Shown: positions 39,657 to 57,530 of the stretch, one piece after another
How the letters are laid out: every line of letters begins with the position of its first letter
How positions within the stretch are numbered: the first letter of the stretch is position 1
Assembly (NCBI RefSeq): GCF_901709675.1
Contig: NC_051100.1
Coordinates: forward strand, 5,332,001-5,396,000
Source: Syngnathus acus
Taxonomy: Eukaryota > Chordata > Actinopteri > Syngnathiformes > Syngnathidae
Direction: 5' to 3'
DNA length: 64,000 nt
Notes under the pieces: generated by a model
What the model was told of the DNA's origin: nothing
Database searches by the model: none
Seen by the model: only the letters and a program-made list of their open reading frames with translations
Position numbers and translations under genes: made by a program

Positions 39657-39694
39657 ATTGGCTCGAATGAACCACGTGGCTCAACTCAGCCAAT
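39657..39694. promoter_or_regulatory. tm9sf3: Symmetric CCAAT / E-box / CCAAT element at the tm9sf3 promoter
   Basis: ATTGG at 39657-39661, CACGTG at 39673-39678 and CCAAT at 39690-39694. The two CCAAT boxes point in opposite directions and sit at equal distances (16.5 bp centre to centre) from the palindromic E-box. This lies 160-195 bp upstream of the tm9sf3 start codon, a typical position for NF-Y and a bHLH-ZIP factor such as USF or TFEB. Factor identity is inference. Confidence 0.55.
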
Positions 39695-39986
39695 CACGCT
39701 AAGGAGCGGTGAATGAAACGATGAATAAGAAAACTGGCTGCGAATCTTCCGCAACGTTCAGCCACGTCATCTCAAAGCAAACGCCATCTGAACCAGCCTC
39801 CCTTCATGATCTAAAGCATTTTTAACATTTATTTATCCAACTACGCAAATCAAATTTGTACGCCACATTGATTGGCGTGCAGACATACAGGGCTTGTTTT
39901 TTTCTGCTCTCAGTGTATGCAAATAAAGTCAACAAAACTAAGAAAGACATTAAATGACTTACAAACAGGATACAGGGTAATATTTG

Positions 39987-39992
39987 TTTATT
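39987..39992 (-). promoter_or_regulatory. Candidate poly(A) signal of the ABHD12-like gene
   Basis: AATAAA on the minus strand 132 bp after the stop codon, in the short gap before the tm9sf3 promoter. Confidence 0.5.
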
Positions 39993-40123
39993 TACATGTT
40001 TGCATTCGTTACATCTATAAGGCAATCAACATATGCTGCCTTTGAGTTAAAGCAAATTATTTACTTTGAATAATATATGCTCTCATATACACATTGAACA
40101 ACTGCTGGAGGCATCTTCCAACT

Positions 40124-42832
40124 TCACAAAGACAACACAAACTTTCTGTGGAGAAAATAATATGCAGTTAAGTCACCACCAATTCACATGTGTAGCCAAA
40201 TATTTAACTTAATATGATATTCTGTGAAATTATCAGTGCAATGTTCCCTCACTTTATGATGTCTGGCAGACGGGGGTCTTTGTATAATCCATTGTGTAGA
40301 TACCCTAAAGAACCTTCGAAGGACACAAACTTGACACGCTCTGCATTCGGAGTACTCACTGCTACCTCGTACAGCTGGCGGTAAATGTCAAACATACAAT
40401 TAATAATTTAATATAGCCATTTCACATTTGGCAAATAGCTAAATAGTCATACATGCTGAGCACTCTGAATGAGAACCATTGGATCATCTTCTGCATGAAG
40501 AAAAAGTAATGAGCTTTTCATTCTTCTTAAACTGCAGAAAAAAAACATGTTAAGAAAGTGAGAATTATTTTTCACCAAATCACAATGAACAGTATAAAAA
40601 TAAATGTAAATAAATATAAATAATTTTTTGAACACCTTCAGCATTGCTTCAAACTTACTTTTCCGCAGTGGGAAAGACAATTTTATTTTCGGCCCACGGC
40701 TCTGGAAAAAAGTATCCCATGCCGGGAAACTTCCAATAATACTATGAAATACACGAACAAAATTAAAATCAATATTGTATATATAAAGTAAACATATGAA
40801 GTGGTATAAGTGACAAATGTTGAAGCTTACCCATGAAAACACATGACTTGGTAGTTTCTCTGTAGGAAAATGAAAGGTGCCTTCGAGAATCACACCATCC
40901 AAAACAATACCTGTTGTTACAATCATAGTCAAATTTAATTGTATTACAGAATTAGTATTTACTTGTGTAGTTGCACCTACCTTCATCTATTAGTTTGACT
41001 GCAGTGTTAGTGCTCACTCTGCAAAGTCACACAGGTTCAAAAAAAAAATTAATAATGTTTTTACAAGACTTTTGCTTACTTTCCATGACTGAAAAATTAT
41101 CACATTTAAGTCAAACCACTGAAAATTGCTAAATGTATTGTTTATAATCTCAGGCAAGTTAGCAGTTGCTATATGCTATGAAAACTGACCCAGTGCCAAG
41201 AGAATGTCCCCAGAAGATGACCAGGCTGCTTCCACTGCGTTCTTTGACCCACTTGAACACTTTAAGGGCATCTTTCGTGAGTCCAGCTTCAGTCGGCTCA
41301 CCGCTTGAGTCTCCAAAACCTGTCAAGTTAGATGTAGTTTTACCTTGCCACCACTAGATGGCGATCGCACAAAGCGCAAAAGTTGCACCCATGGCAGTCT
41401 GAATAAAATTCAACTAGTTTATTATTCCCTAAAAAAGCTTTCATTTATTTGTAGTGATCAATCATTCAGAACTAAAAAGTAAAAAAGAAAAGAAGATTTT
41501 TATTTTTACCAACCTCTGTAGTCAGGCACCAACACATGGTAACCAAGTGCACTCAATACCTGTTGACAAATTAAGTCTTATATAGTCTAGCATTACTGAC
41601 TTAATGTTAAAGAATGAAAACGTTTGTGCCGTTAATCACTCACTTTTGCAACTCCCACCCGATGAGGAGCAGCCCTGTCAAAACAGTTTGTAAGAAGCAA
41701 AATTGTTAACGAGTAGGTCAAAATATCTACAAATTCCTCGCCTAACATACCTTGTGCCTGTGTTCCCATGAAGATATATAAAAACTGGATTTCCATCACT
41801 CAGTTGGTTTTGGTACCATGCCAAATCTTTGTGTTGTGCCTCTCTCCACTGACTTTCGGGGATTGTGTACCTGGAATAAGTCGAAACAACACAAAGCTAA
41901 GAAGTGGACCATTAAAATGTCATCTCTGTTTAGAATAAAATACTGGACTCACCACACACCAAGAGAAATTCCTTCCTCTGATGTTAAGTACATGTTAATT
42001 GTGTGATTTAAGGAGAAATCAACAGGTTGGCTGAGGTCAACAAAGAAGGGAACCTTGACTGCAAATAGAAGACAAGAATATTTTGAAGTCACTCGAGGAT
42101 TTCTAACCATATTGGGAATTCACTTACGTCTGTGTTTGTAAACAAGATGCTGGAATAATCCCCGTGACACGACCAGCGTGAAAGGAACCAAAGCAAAGAT
42201 GACAAATAGTACAAATAAACGACTTTTTGTCCACCGGGACCTAGGCAAGGAGAGCAGAGAAAATACACGAGTAAGCACATTTTGTCTTCACAATCGAAGA
42301 CTGAAATGTGCTTTAATCATATTTATAAAGTAAAAGAGTTGGCTGGTGCGATGATAAGGATGTCAAGACTCTACTGGAATCGGTTTGACCTTGCTTGAGG
42401 CAACAGCACAAAAGAAGGTTCCGAATATTTCCAGCTCATGGACAACACATTCCTCCTCCTCCATTAACACTGTAATGTGACAGAAGAGCCCTTTGAGTGG
42501 AAAGGCTGATCTCTTCACACCCCTCAAGGGAAACATGGGACGTCATTATTGCACAAGCTTCCAAAAAGCTGGCTAGCTTGCACAGAACTGTCATCATGAA
42601 AAAAGTGACATTAGAACTCGTTTCGTATATCGCACTGATTATTACTTGCGTTTATGTGCAGCCTATATTCGATATTGACGTTGCGCAAGTCTTAGTGACG
42701 TATGTGCTTTGCAGCAGGACTTCGAGATTATTACACTAACATGTTAACTTACTCGTTCTCGTGCTTCCTTCTCCGTTCTTTGGCTGTCTGAGCGGAAGTC
42801 GACATATCCTTTTTAAGAGGTCTTTGTCTCAT
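40124..42832 (-). CDS. ABHD12-family alpha/beta hydrolase (lysophospholipase/monoacylglycerol lipase type)
   Basis: Thirteen coding exons on the minus strand: 42753-42832, 42128-42240, 41953-42058, 41751-41870, 41644-41674, 41514-41559, 41190-41319, 40981-41018, 40831-40910, 40659-40741, 40453-40531, 40253-40374, 40124-40145, summing to 349 residues. A basic cytosolic N-terminus precedes one membrane helix (FVLFVIFALVPFTLVV, about residues 34-50). The ABHD12 signature blocks follow: VPFFVDLSQP, LNHTINMYL, IYLHGNTGTR, VLVPDYRGFGDSSGEPTE. The catalytic nucleophile is Ser205 in GHSLG, the acid is in LHAEDDP and the His is in GYLHNGLY. GFGDSSG and KIVFPTAEN resemble ABHD12B more than ABHD12, and the C-terminus (FVLSL) differs from both, so paralogue assignment is open. 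ABHD12 hydrolyses lysophosphatidylserine at the ER membrane; activity here is inferred from the intact triad. Confidence 0.9.
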
Positions 42833-43062
42833 TTTGATGAGCGATCGCAATGCGTTTTGCTCCGTAAGCGAACTTTCTTTTAATGAAGACCTATTGTTTG
42901 CTCAAGGTTCAGTTTTACGCGTGTTCGGTAGGCGTTAGATTTTAACTTATTATTTAAGGCGGTGCCAGTCATGAAAATTGCATTTATCAAAAACTCCCAA
43001 AAATTCTTCAAAAATAGATAACGCTGATGAAGTCAATATGCAAAAAGGTATTGGGCGAGTAC

Positions 43063-43063
<1 letters not shown>

Positions 43064-43104
<41 letters not shown>

Positions 43105-43105
43105 A
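43064..43105. repeat. (AAAT)n microsatellite
   Basis: About 10 AAAT units, no attached element. Confidence 0.95.
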
Positions 43106-43526
43106 AGAAATCTGATCCTCTTGGAACCCATTATGCTTTTACTTTGGGAATTCCCTGTATAGATAAGGAAACACAAGAAAAAGCAAGGCAGCTTTATTTA
43201 TTTACAGCATTTCATACACAAGGTTACTCAATGAGCTTCACATAGTTACAAAACAACACTTAAGGGAAAACACATTTAAAGGCAGAAGAATAGAGGTCAT
43301 TAAAAAAAAAAAAAAAGCATTTGAAACATTTAAATGCAAAGTAGAAAAATAAAACATTGTTTTTTTTAAATTAAAGAGGTTCAGCACAAGAACACGATTT
43401 GAAAGAAATTAATCATGGGTATGAAAAGAAGAATATGTTTTAACCTGGCTTTAAAAGCATTTACCCTTGGCTAAATTCAGTTCTATTGTCACCCTATTCG
43501 ATTTGCACACAGTATATCGTCTAAAT

Positions 43527-43837
43527 CAGTGTTTCCCAACCTTTTTTTATTCACGGCACACCTTTTCATTGGAAAAAATCTCAAGGCACACCACCAACAA
43601 AACACTAACAGCAACATACACATAAACTGAGTATGTGCCGATGCCACAACATGAAATCTCAAGATTCTCCGATTTGCCACGCATGCACGATTAGCGAGTG
43701 GCTGACCAGGCCTTGCGCCAACTGACCTGTGGTTTGGCGATCCTGTTTACAATGCGCTCGGTATTTAATGCTGGACAATTTCCCACGGCACAGCTGAACA
43801 TCTCTCACGGCACACCAGTGTTGGTTGGGAAACACTG
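43527..43837. mobile_element. Non-autonomous hAT-type transposon, second family
   Basis: A 311-bp element with 15-bp terminal inverted repeats CAGTGTTTCCCAACC / GGTTGGGAAACACTG and perfect 8-bp target duplications GTCTAAAT at 43519-43526 and 43838-43845. Internally it repeats 'cacggcaca' blocks near both ends. Its termini differ from the CAGGGGTGTCAAA family, so it is a separate lineage. It has no transposase. Confidence 0.9.
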
Positions 43838-44287
43838 GTCTAAATGGTGATCCACCGCGTTTGTTTCCAAAAATAAGGACCTAAGTATTTACTAACACCA
43901 ATCTTCTTTTCTGTTTTTGACCAACTCAACTACCTCAATTTAGTTGACATTAAGGAAATTCTGGTTCATTCAGTTATTTGTTTTAGACAACACCTTAATC
44001 TGCATAACCATGATAGCCAACAATGGAATCTGAAGGTAGCATATAAAGGCTAAACAAAAGGGGTCTAAGAACTGACCCTTGACTGAGCCCTTGATGTCAT
44101 GTCTATCCAATCATATTTAAAACTTTCAATGATTACAAAATAAGTACTTTTCTCCAAGTAGAACCTGAAACATTTAAGCTTCCCATCCAGCAGTATCTAC
44201 AGTAAGTGCACTCCTTTATGATTTACTGCATATATTGTTCATATTGTATAGATTCAATGGCAGAAATCAGAAATCCCATGATGTTTA

Positions 44288-47200
44288 CTAAGAAAGAGAT
44301 GTTGGTGAAGATGTCTGACCCGTTTCAAAAGCATGGAGCTTTGGCAGTACGTGGGAGCCAGCACTGAGGACACCAGCTGTTGGTGAACCTTCGGGCAACT
44401 GATGGCTCAAGTACACACCAAATGTAATCTAAAAATGCCAGAAAATAGCAAGCAGCATGATGAGAAATCAAATGTTACACTAAGAATTGAGTTCTTTGAG
44501 AGCTTTTTTTGTTGCGGCACAATTTGGAAAAAAATGCAAAGGAACAAATATGTAAGATTAGTTGTGAGGAAATCGTTTGGCCATGACTCACCTTTCCATT
44601 GCGGTACGCAGAAAGAGACATCAGCGGCTCCTTTGTTTTGGTCCCCGTGTTCTGGTCAACTCCAATCATTTGGCAGCGTACACATTGACCTCTGACCTTT
44701 TGATTTATTACACAAGAAGCAAATTCAGCTTATTAAGAATCCACTTCTAACACACGAAAAGACTTCATCTCATATCCCAAAGTGTCAACTCACCCTGAAT
44801 TGAAGGTTGTCGATAATCAAGTGTGACCAATTATCTTCTTCAAACGCTTCAACCCCCGAGATGACAAAATTGGACCGGAACCGACCGATGATGTTCTGTG
44901 CGTCAAGCTCGGGATAGTCTTGCCTTTGAAAGGAGTCATGGAAATCCCACGTTATTTTATTGCACTCTCAAAATGATACAGTGTCGTCGCATCCTGACGT
45001 CTTTCACTGTTGAGTATTTGAAATACGACAGCGTGAGTTCAAACCTGCTCCTCATTACTTTCTGAATGAGCTCCACACTAGCACGGTTGATCATGAGATA
45101 CTGAGCTTCATTCACCAGGGAGAGTGACGAGGAAGTGACGGCTGGAAGGAAAATAGTTTATATTAGCAATTTATTTTAGGCACTCATCTCTGCTGGAAAT
45201 CCTTAATGATTGTGGAAATTGAAGCTGGAGGAAGCTGGAGGAAGCTGGGGGGGGGGTCTACACTTATGCTTCCTGTCTTCAAGTTGTGACAACAACATAA
45301 CGATCACAGTAAACTTCTGACACATTTACCCGAAGCAGACTTCTCGTTCGTATGTCGAGTGAAATCAGGACTTTGTCGTATAAGGCGGCATGGCTGTCCA
45401 AGCAAGTCCGAAAGCCACGATGCAACCTCGTCGCCACAGTCCATCGTCTCCACCCTAGGGAAAGATTTTGTTTAGGACACTGCCGGGGGATCCACAGTTT
45501 ATCGTAAAGTGAAAGTTTGTGCAACATTGCATCTGAGAATCACAGCCGTTTCGAATAACTTTGACTCATCAGAAAATATAAACAGCACTTTGTTACTAAT
45601 TGTTTCATTTCCCTCTAAAAATGAGGACGTGAGTTTTTAAAACTGTCTCGGCCACATAGCCACTTCATGTTTGTTGCTGCAATACTTTCATGACAAATGA
45701 TCTTCACTTTTAAAAATGTTGCCATATTGCAAGCATTTTATAACTGACCTCTTTTCAAAATAAATGTAATATTTGAACAAACAATTTTTCCTGATTTTGC
45801 TTTAAAATGCCATTTGTGGTCAAACATTACTATCCAGAATGTGATAAAAAGCAGAATACAATGTTACAAGCAGCAAGTATAAATATCAAGTACGAGTTGT
45901 TTCCTGTCCAAAGCTCACCTGTCACCACAAACTTTACTCTGACAGACGGGAAAGCTTGCGTGCTTTTGAGTCCTAATTTCCAGTGCAACTGAAATGTTAT
46001 TCATCCCTGCAGGACAGAGGGGAAAAATCTTTTAAAAAAGAAAAATGATTGACAGCTGCTTGAGCAGTGCGTCACATTGGCAGAGCTGATGACTGACTGA
46101 CTTGGTGCCTGCAGGAGCAATTCATTTGAGGACAGATGAACTTGTGGGTGAATGAGGCATAAACGTGGCTCTCTTTTTTGATTCAAGCACACGCCATTTC
46201 CATTTACCACCATCCAGCTTCGGTCGTATAGTAAACCCTGAGGTCCAACTGGCCAGTTCTGGACCTAGAAAAAAAAAGACAAAAAAAATAAAATCCTGTA
46301 GAAAGAATATTGAAATGCACAAAAAGTGACACCAAGTGCTCACACCTCAAATGCACCGCATGATTTGATGGGATAGATGTAGATGTTCGTCAACGTATAA
46401 GGTCCCTCAAAGTTGTTTGGACTCACGGGTTCAAATCCCTTCAGTGAAACAATTTTCTTGTCTTCACTTTTGTGTGTCACTTCCTTGATAACGATTGTTG
46501 TCTCTTCAATTGATATGCTAGCTGCTTTAAGCCCCTCTAGTCTCGCCTGGTCGACCGTCGGCGGTTTGTTCACGAAGCAGTCGACAACAAAACTCAGGAA
46601 TTTTTGACAGTCGTCAAACGTCGACGTGTAGCCAAACGACACGCGAACAGATCCGGTCGGCTGGCCATCCACCATGTCCATGGTGTCTCCGCAGACGTGG
46701 CCGGCCTAAAAAAAAAGACAGTTTCATTCTCCAAGCATTTTGAAATTTCCATTTCCCCAAATCTTTCACCTGCAAGTTTCTCCTCATCTGCTGATTTGTG
46801 ATGCCAAGAAAGCTCTGACAAGCTCCAGTGTTGCAAAAGCAACCAGTGCGCACATGAATGTTGTATAAACTTGCCATTCTGTCCACCTGTAAGAAAAAAA
46901 AAACTCATAAGTGCTGCCATCTGCATCTACCACAACATTTCTTACTCAATATGAAATTCATCTTATGCACCTGAGAATATCCAATTATTTCTCCGTGCGA
47001 GTCCATCAAGTTGAAGTTTAATATCGCGCCCTGGGAGCTTGGACTATCAAATTGGCCTTGTGTGTACATTTGAGCCACCGCTCGCCCGTTGCCATGGCAA
47101 AGACTTGACAGAAGCATATAAGTGTAACGTGCTAAGCCAAAGGTGTGCTTTTGTATATTTTGCATTCCCCCTGCAAGAAAGAAACGGTCATTTCTCTGTG

Positions 47201-48583
47201 CGTCTTTGTTGTGTCGCAGTTAAACTCGACTTACCGGTGATCCTGTATAATGCATCAAAACTGTGATTGAGGGCAATGATGTCCAGGAAGGAGACAGTAC
47301 CATCTTCCAATCTAATCCAGGAAAGAAAAAATAAATAAATACAAGAGCCCTACAAGGTTTGCATGCATAAAATGATGTTTTCAAAGCCCGTCCATGCTTG
47401 GCAATGTTGTTCACGGCCGTACCTGTCAGAAAGGTTTGCAGCCTGCACATAATAATCTTCTCCAGAAAGGTAAGCTGCTGCTGTGCCTCCCCCAAAATAA
47501 GCCTTTTTTAGTATGCCTGCTGCATTGTTGCGGACAAGCAGGGCCCCCAGACCTGTAGGGAAGCCAAATATCTTGTAGAAGGAGATGGGAATGAAATCAG
47601 CTGGGCAGTCTTGGAGATTGAGAGGAGAACAGCTGACAAGCGAGGCCGCATCCAGCAGCACAAACCACTGGCCCTGATGGTCACACGCTGGATAAAGACG
47701 TCTTGCCTGGATGCCTTCGACGTGGCTCAGGGGATACTTTGTCCCTGAGAAGTTGCTCTGCGCCGGGTAGCAGAAGAGATGCGGCGTGTGACAAACTGTA
47801 TCTTTGCCTTGAGTCTTATCTTTTGCCCTATCTTCCACTTCCTGGGGGTAAACGGGCAGGGTGACTACTCCCCGGGTTGACGTTAGACCTCTTACGCCAA
47901 CAACAGACGTATGGTTGTCGGTGAGATGGCAGAAGTAACTGCCCGCCTCGCTTTCTGTCTGCGACCTCCAGGGGAAGACCTCTGCCGCTAATTTGATAGC
48001 GGCTGTACTGCCAGAGGTGAAAATCACTGAGTACTCTTCAGGGGTCGTGTTGAAATGCTGCAATATTCTGAAAGAAAATGATCCTTTTTTTTTTTCAGAG
48101 AACTCATTTCATGCGAGATGGTTTTAAAGAGCCCACATGGGCCCATTTGGAATGTGACATGATTGGAGCTCACCTGTATCTGACCCTCTCCACAGTATCA
48201 TGTGTCAACCTGCTGCTGGGGTTGTGGCTGTGAGGGTTTCCTGTAAAGAAGATGATGCCCTGGGTCAATTTTTCATCTGACAAATAAATGTTGCTTTTCA
48301 TACCATACGTGTTCCTTGAAATATCTAGGCAGTAGTTCTTGACCAGTGATTCCGGGTACAAAGTAGTTGCAGCATGATCCAGATATACAGTGCCTTAAAA
48401 CAACAAGTGTACTGTGTGGTTAGTTGACTTTAAACTGCTCAGAGCAATTCACATGAGGATACAATTATTACCTTTAATCCGCGTGAACTCCCCCTCCAGC
48501 ACGTCCTCCAGGTTTTTTCCGTAACCATAACAACTCCACGCTTCCCTAAAGGTTTTGAAAGAGTTAAGTTGGTGGAAATCCAT
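44288..48583 (-). CDS. mocos: Molybdenum cofactor sulfurase
   Basis: Fifteen coding exons on the minus strand: 48472-48583, 48304-48393, 48174-48240, 47423-48067, 47235-47311, 46971-47170, 46770-46886, 46346-46705, 46102-46264, 45919-46006, 45330-45454, 45045-45141, 44794-44923, 44592-44696, 44288-44428, summing to 838 residues (human 888). The N-terminal half is a class V aminotransferase/NifS fold: VYLDHAATT, GNPHSHNPSSRLTHDTVE, and the PLP lysine near residue 255 in ISFYKIFGFPTG. The cysteine-rich GCFCNTGACQ (about 413-421) holds the persulfide cysteine. The C-terminal half starts at TNIYIYPIKSCGAFEV (MOSC N-terminal barrel) and includes VRGQCVRCQMIGVDQ and FGVYLSH. The enzyme sulfurates the molybdenum cofactor of xanthine dehydrogenase and aldehyde oxidase. 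The linker between the halves is shorter than in human. Start chosen as the first in-frame ATG before WSCYGYGKN. Confidence 0.96.
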
Positions 48584-50006
<1,423 letters not shown>

Positions 50007-50028
50007 TTTTTTTTTTTTACCTTGAATA

Positions 50029-50034
50029 TTTATT
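50029..50034 (-). promoter_or_regulatory. Poly(A) signal downstream of the unassigned exon
   Basis: AATAAA on the minus strand 50 bp past the TAA of the unassigned ORF, followed after 10 nt by A12 (plus-strand T run 50007-50018). Confidence 0.4.
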
Positions 50035-50083
50035 CAACTACATCTTTCTATATATGCGCATGTGCTTTGTAATAATTTGATAT

Positions 50084-50257
50084 TTATTTTTCTCTGGCGG
50101 CATCCAGTGCTATATGTGGATTGGACAGTCGCCAGCAGAAGCGACTCTTTGCCCTGCCCTTAGGCCCCTTCAGCCTGTGGAACTTCTTCGTGTGGAGGAA
50201 CGCCTCTTTGGTGGCAGGGACGGGGAGAATTAGGCAAGAGATGTGGGTTCTCTTGGC
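50084..50257 (-). CDS. Unassigned exon-like ORF with its own poly(A) signal
   Basis: I do not recognise this product. On the minus strand a 58-codon open stretch runs from a good acceptor (CCCCTACACAG|GCC) at 50257 to a TAA stop at 50084-50086. It reads as a basic peptide with KRTHISCLILPVPATKEAF at its start, a LHTKKFHRLKGPKGRAKSRF core and CWRLSNPHIALDAAREK at its end. An in-frame TAA lies just upstream of the acceptor, there is no ATG, and GC content is clearly higher than the flanks. AATAAA follows on the minus strand at 50029-50034, then 10 nt later a run of 12 A. This pattern suits a terminal coding exon; a retrocopy fragment or conserved non-coding element is also possible. The plus strand is open for a similar length. 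Confidence 0.35.
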   Translation of the reverse strand, partial: AKRTHISCLILPVPATKEAFLHTKKFHRLKGPKGRAKSRFCWRLSNPHIALDAAREK

Positions 50258-51801
50258 CTGTGTAGGGGCTTATCTTGGGCTAAGCTGAGGGACTAATAGC
50301 AAAGCCAACCTCCGCTCCAGCCAGTCTAAGGGCACAGAGAGCCATCTGTCCATTCTGTGGATAACTGACAACAAAGGAAGTAAACATTGAACACGGACAA
50401 CAAACTCAGAGGTTATTCCATTAGGAGCCATAAAGGAGAGGAGTGAATAGTTTGGATATAAGGTTAGTAGATTTTTCACATATTGCATTAGGCCTTCATC
50501 TGGAGATACAATTCCAAGATGTACTGGATTTTGTCATAATGCCATGCAAGATATTCTACAAATGTCTACTTTTGCCCAACTATGAGGACATCGCCAAGCA
50601 TTGTTTTATGTGCTCCTCGCAAAAGCATTTGATTTGATTCTTTTCTGCCATGCAAAGTAGAATTACGTCCTCATTACTATATTCAAAAACCAAGAAGTCA
50701 TCCTTGTTGTGTTTTTCACCTGCCTGTATGATTCTGTAGTTTGAGTTTATTATGTTGTATATACTGTGGTGGCCATTGTGCACCAATGTTTTGTTCGGAA
50801 GTCTTGAGTAGGCGCTGACATACTAGAGGTGACAGAAATGGGTCAAAAGGGTCTTAGCGTTAACAAAACAAATCCTGGCCTATTGGATTAGGAAGAGATG
50901 TTGCTGTTTATTTGATGTTGCCACTGTAAAGACAAATTGTTTGCAGAAAAACAACCTCAAAGTACTAATTGGATTTGGTCAGAATGAACACATGAACATG
51001 GCGGACTGTGGAAAAAAACAACTCATTATCAAATGATCTTATTGAATTCAGTTGACTGCACCAACATAACGGTAAAGTCCGATTTTTTTGGGTTTCCTTT
51101 TAGGTTTGGAATGGCAGCAAGGAGCTTGCAATTATGTAAGTACCTGAACACAAATCTGCGGGTCAATGCTGTGTATTACAAATGTAATTGTGTACACCAA
51201 ATCCTGCAGTAGCGTGAAGCTACGCTATCGTTACCTCGATAGAATTACCGGCAGGAGAGATCTGCACACGTCGAGAACACTTCAAAGTTTCTCTTTCTAT
51301 CAATAAATCAAACTAAGTACCGTCGTAATATACGGTAAGCAAATCTGGTTTTAAAATATAGCATTCTGTCTCTGCGTATTGTTAGCAAGAAGCTTCTCTT
51401 CCGACATTGAACGCCTCCAAACATTCTTCATTTGTTCTGCATTGCCAACAAAGATTTGATTCACAGTCTTCTGAGCTCAAATTGTGTGTCAGTACATTGG
51501 AGACCATCACACACATATCACTTGATTGTCGTCTCGCCACAGTGGCGTCCTTTGTGTCTTATCATATCCAAAGGGAGTCACACATCTTGCATTAAGCCGG
51601 AACCAAAGACTTGGTCCCATGTGAAGATTGCACCTCGTGATAGGCTTACCCGTCCCAACTAGAGGATCGGGAGGGGAAAAACCTCATTGGTCCGGTCCCT
51701 TGATAAAGTTCTGAACATAGTTACAGATTGGAATCAGTTTTATGTCTTCTGGAGATTGATACTATACAGTCAAGGATTTTGTTATGAATACCATTTCTTT
51801 T

Positions 51802-51878
51802 CCATCCATCCATCCATCCATCCATCCATCCATCCATCCATCCATCCATCCATCCATCCATCCATCCATCCATCCATC
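51802..51878. repeat. (CATC)n microsatellite, LINE tail
   Basis: About 19 CATC units forming the 3' tail of the adjacent LINE copy. Confidence 0.95.
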
Positions 51879-52158
51879 TTCTTCCGCTTATCCGGGGTCG
51901 GGTCGCGGGGGCAGCAGGTTTAGGAGGGACTCCCAGACTTCCTTCTCCCCAGCCACTTCATCCAGCTCATCCCGGGGGATCCCAAGGCGTTCCCAGGCCC
52001 GCTGAGAGACATAGTCTCTCCAGCGCGTCCTGGGTCGTCCCCGGGGTCTCCTACCGGTGGGACATGCCCGGAACATCTCCCCAGGGAGGCGTCCAGGAGG
52101 CATCCCGATGAGATGCCCGAGCCACCTCATCTGTCTCCTCTCCACGTTTCATTGACAA
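51802..52158 (-). mobile_element. 5'-truncated non-LTR retrotransposon (LINE) 3' end with (ATGG)n tail
   Basis: On the minus strand the 3' end of a LINE reverse-transcriptase ORF is readable (RRQMRWLGHLIGMPPGR ... RPRGRPRTRWRDYV ... [12 protein letters not shown]), followed by GGATAAGCGGAAGAAG and a (ATGG)n tail, typical of abundant fish LINEs of the Rex1/CR1-L2 kind (family assignment is from memory of such tails and is uncertain). A 10-bp duplication CATTTCTTTT at 51792-51801 and 52159-52168 flanks it exactly, proving an insertion. Confidence 0.85.
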
Positions 52159-52321
52159 CATTTCTTTTACATTGTTATTAAATCACAGTGGCAAACTGGA
52201 AAGGAGATAGTGGCACAAGGAGGCCACAATTGCACTTTTCATTGAAGCACCTTGATGTCTTGTCTAACCTCTTTTAATTCATTTGCAGAGTATTTACATA
52301 TAAGGTGTGAAAACACAGGGC

Positions 52322-57530
<5,209 letters not shown>

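Larger units (their letters stand above)
39500..40123. promoter_or_regulatory. tm9sf3: tm9sf3 promoter region
   Basis: Upstream flank of tm9sf3 containing the CCAAT/E-box/CCAAT element (39657-39694); its far end is the 3' UTR of the ABHD12-like gene. Confidence 0.5.
42833..44287. other. Intergenic gap ABHD12-like / mocos
   Basis: About 1.45 kb. It holds the ABHD12-like promoter side, an (AAAT)n microsatellite at 43064-43105, an AATAAA on the minus strand near 43191 that could end a long mocos transcript, and a hAT-type element at 43527-43837. No gene was seen. Confidence 0.6.
50258..52288. other. Upstream region of pcbp4, probably containing non-coding first exon(s)
   Basis: No coding gene seen. 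A short exon-like piece lies at 51104-51135 on the plus strand (acceptor CCTTTTAG before it, donor GTAAGT after it) and could be a 5' UTR exon of pcbp4. A truncated LINE occupies 51802-52158. The rest is AT-rich. Confidence 0.45.

Noticed and set aside
43489-43680. 63-codon minus-strand ORF
   Set aside because: Lies mostly within the hAT-type MITE; no transposase similarity.
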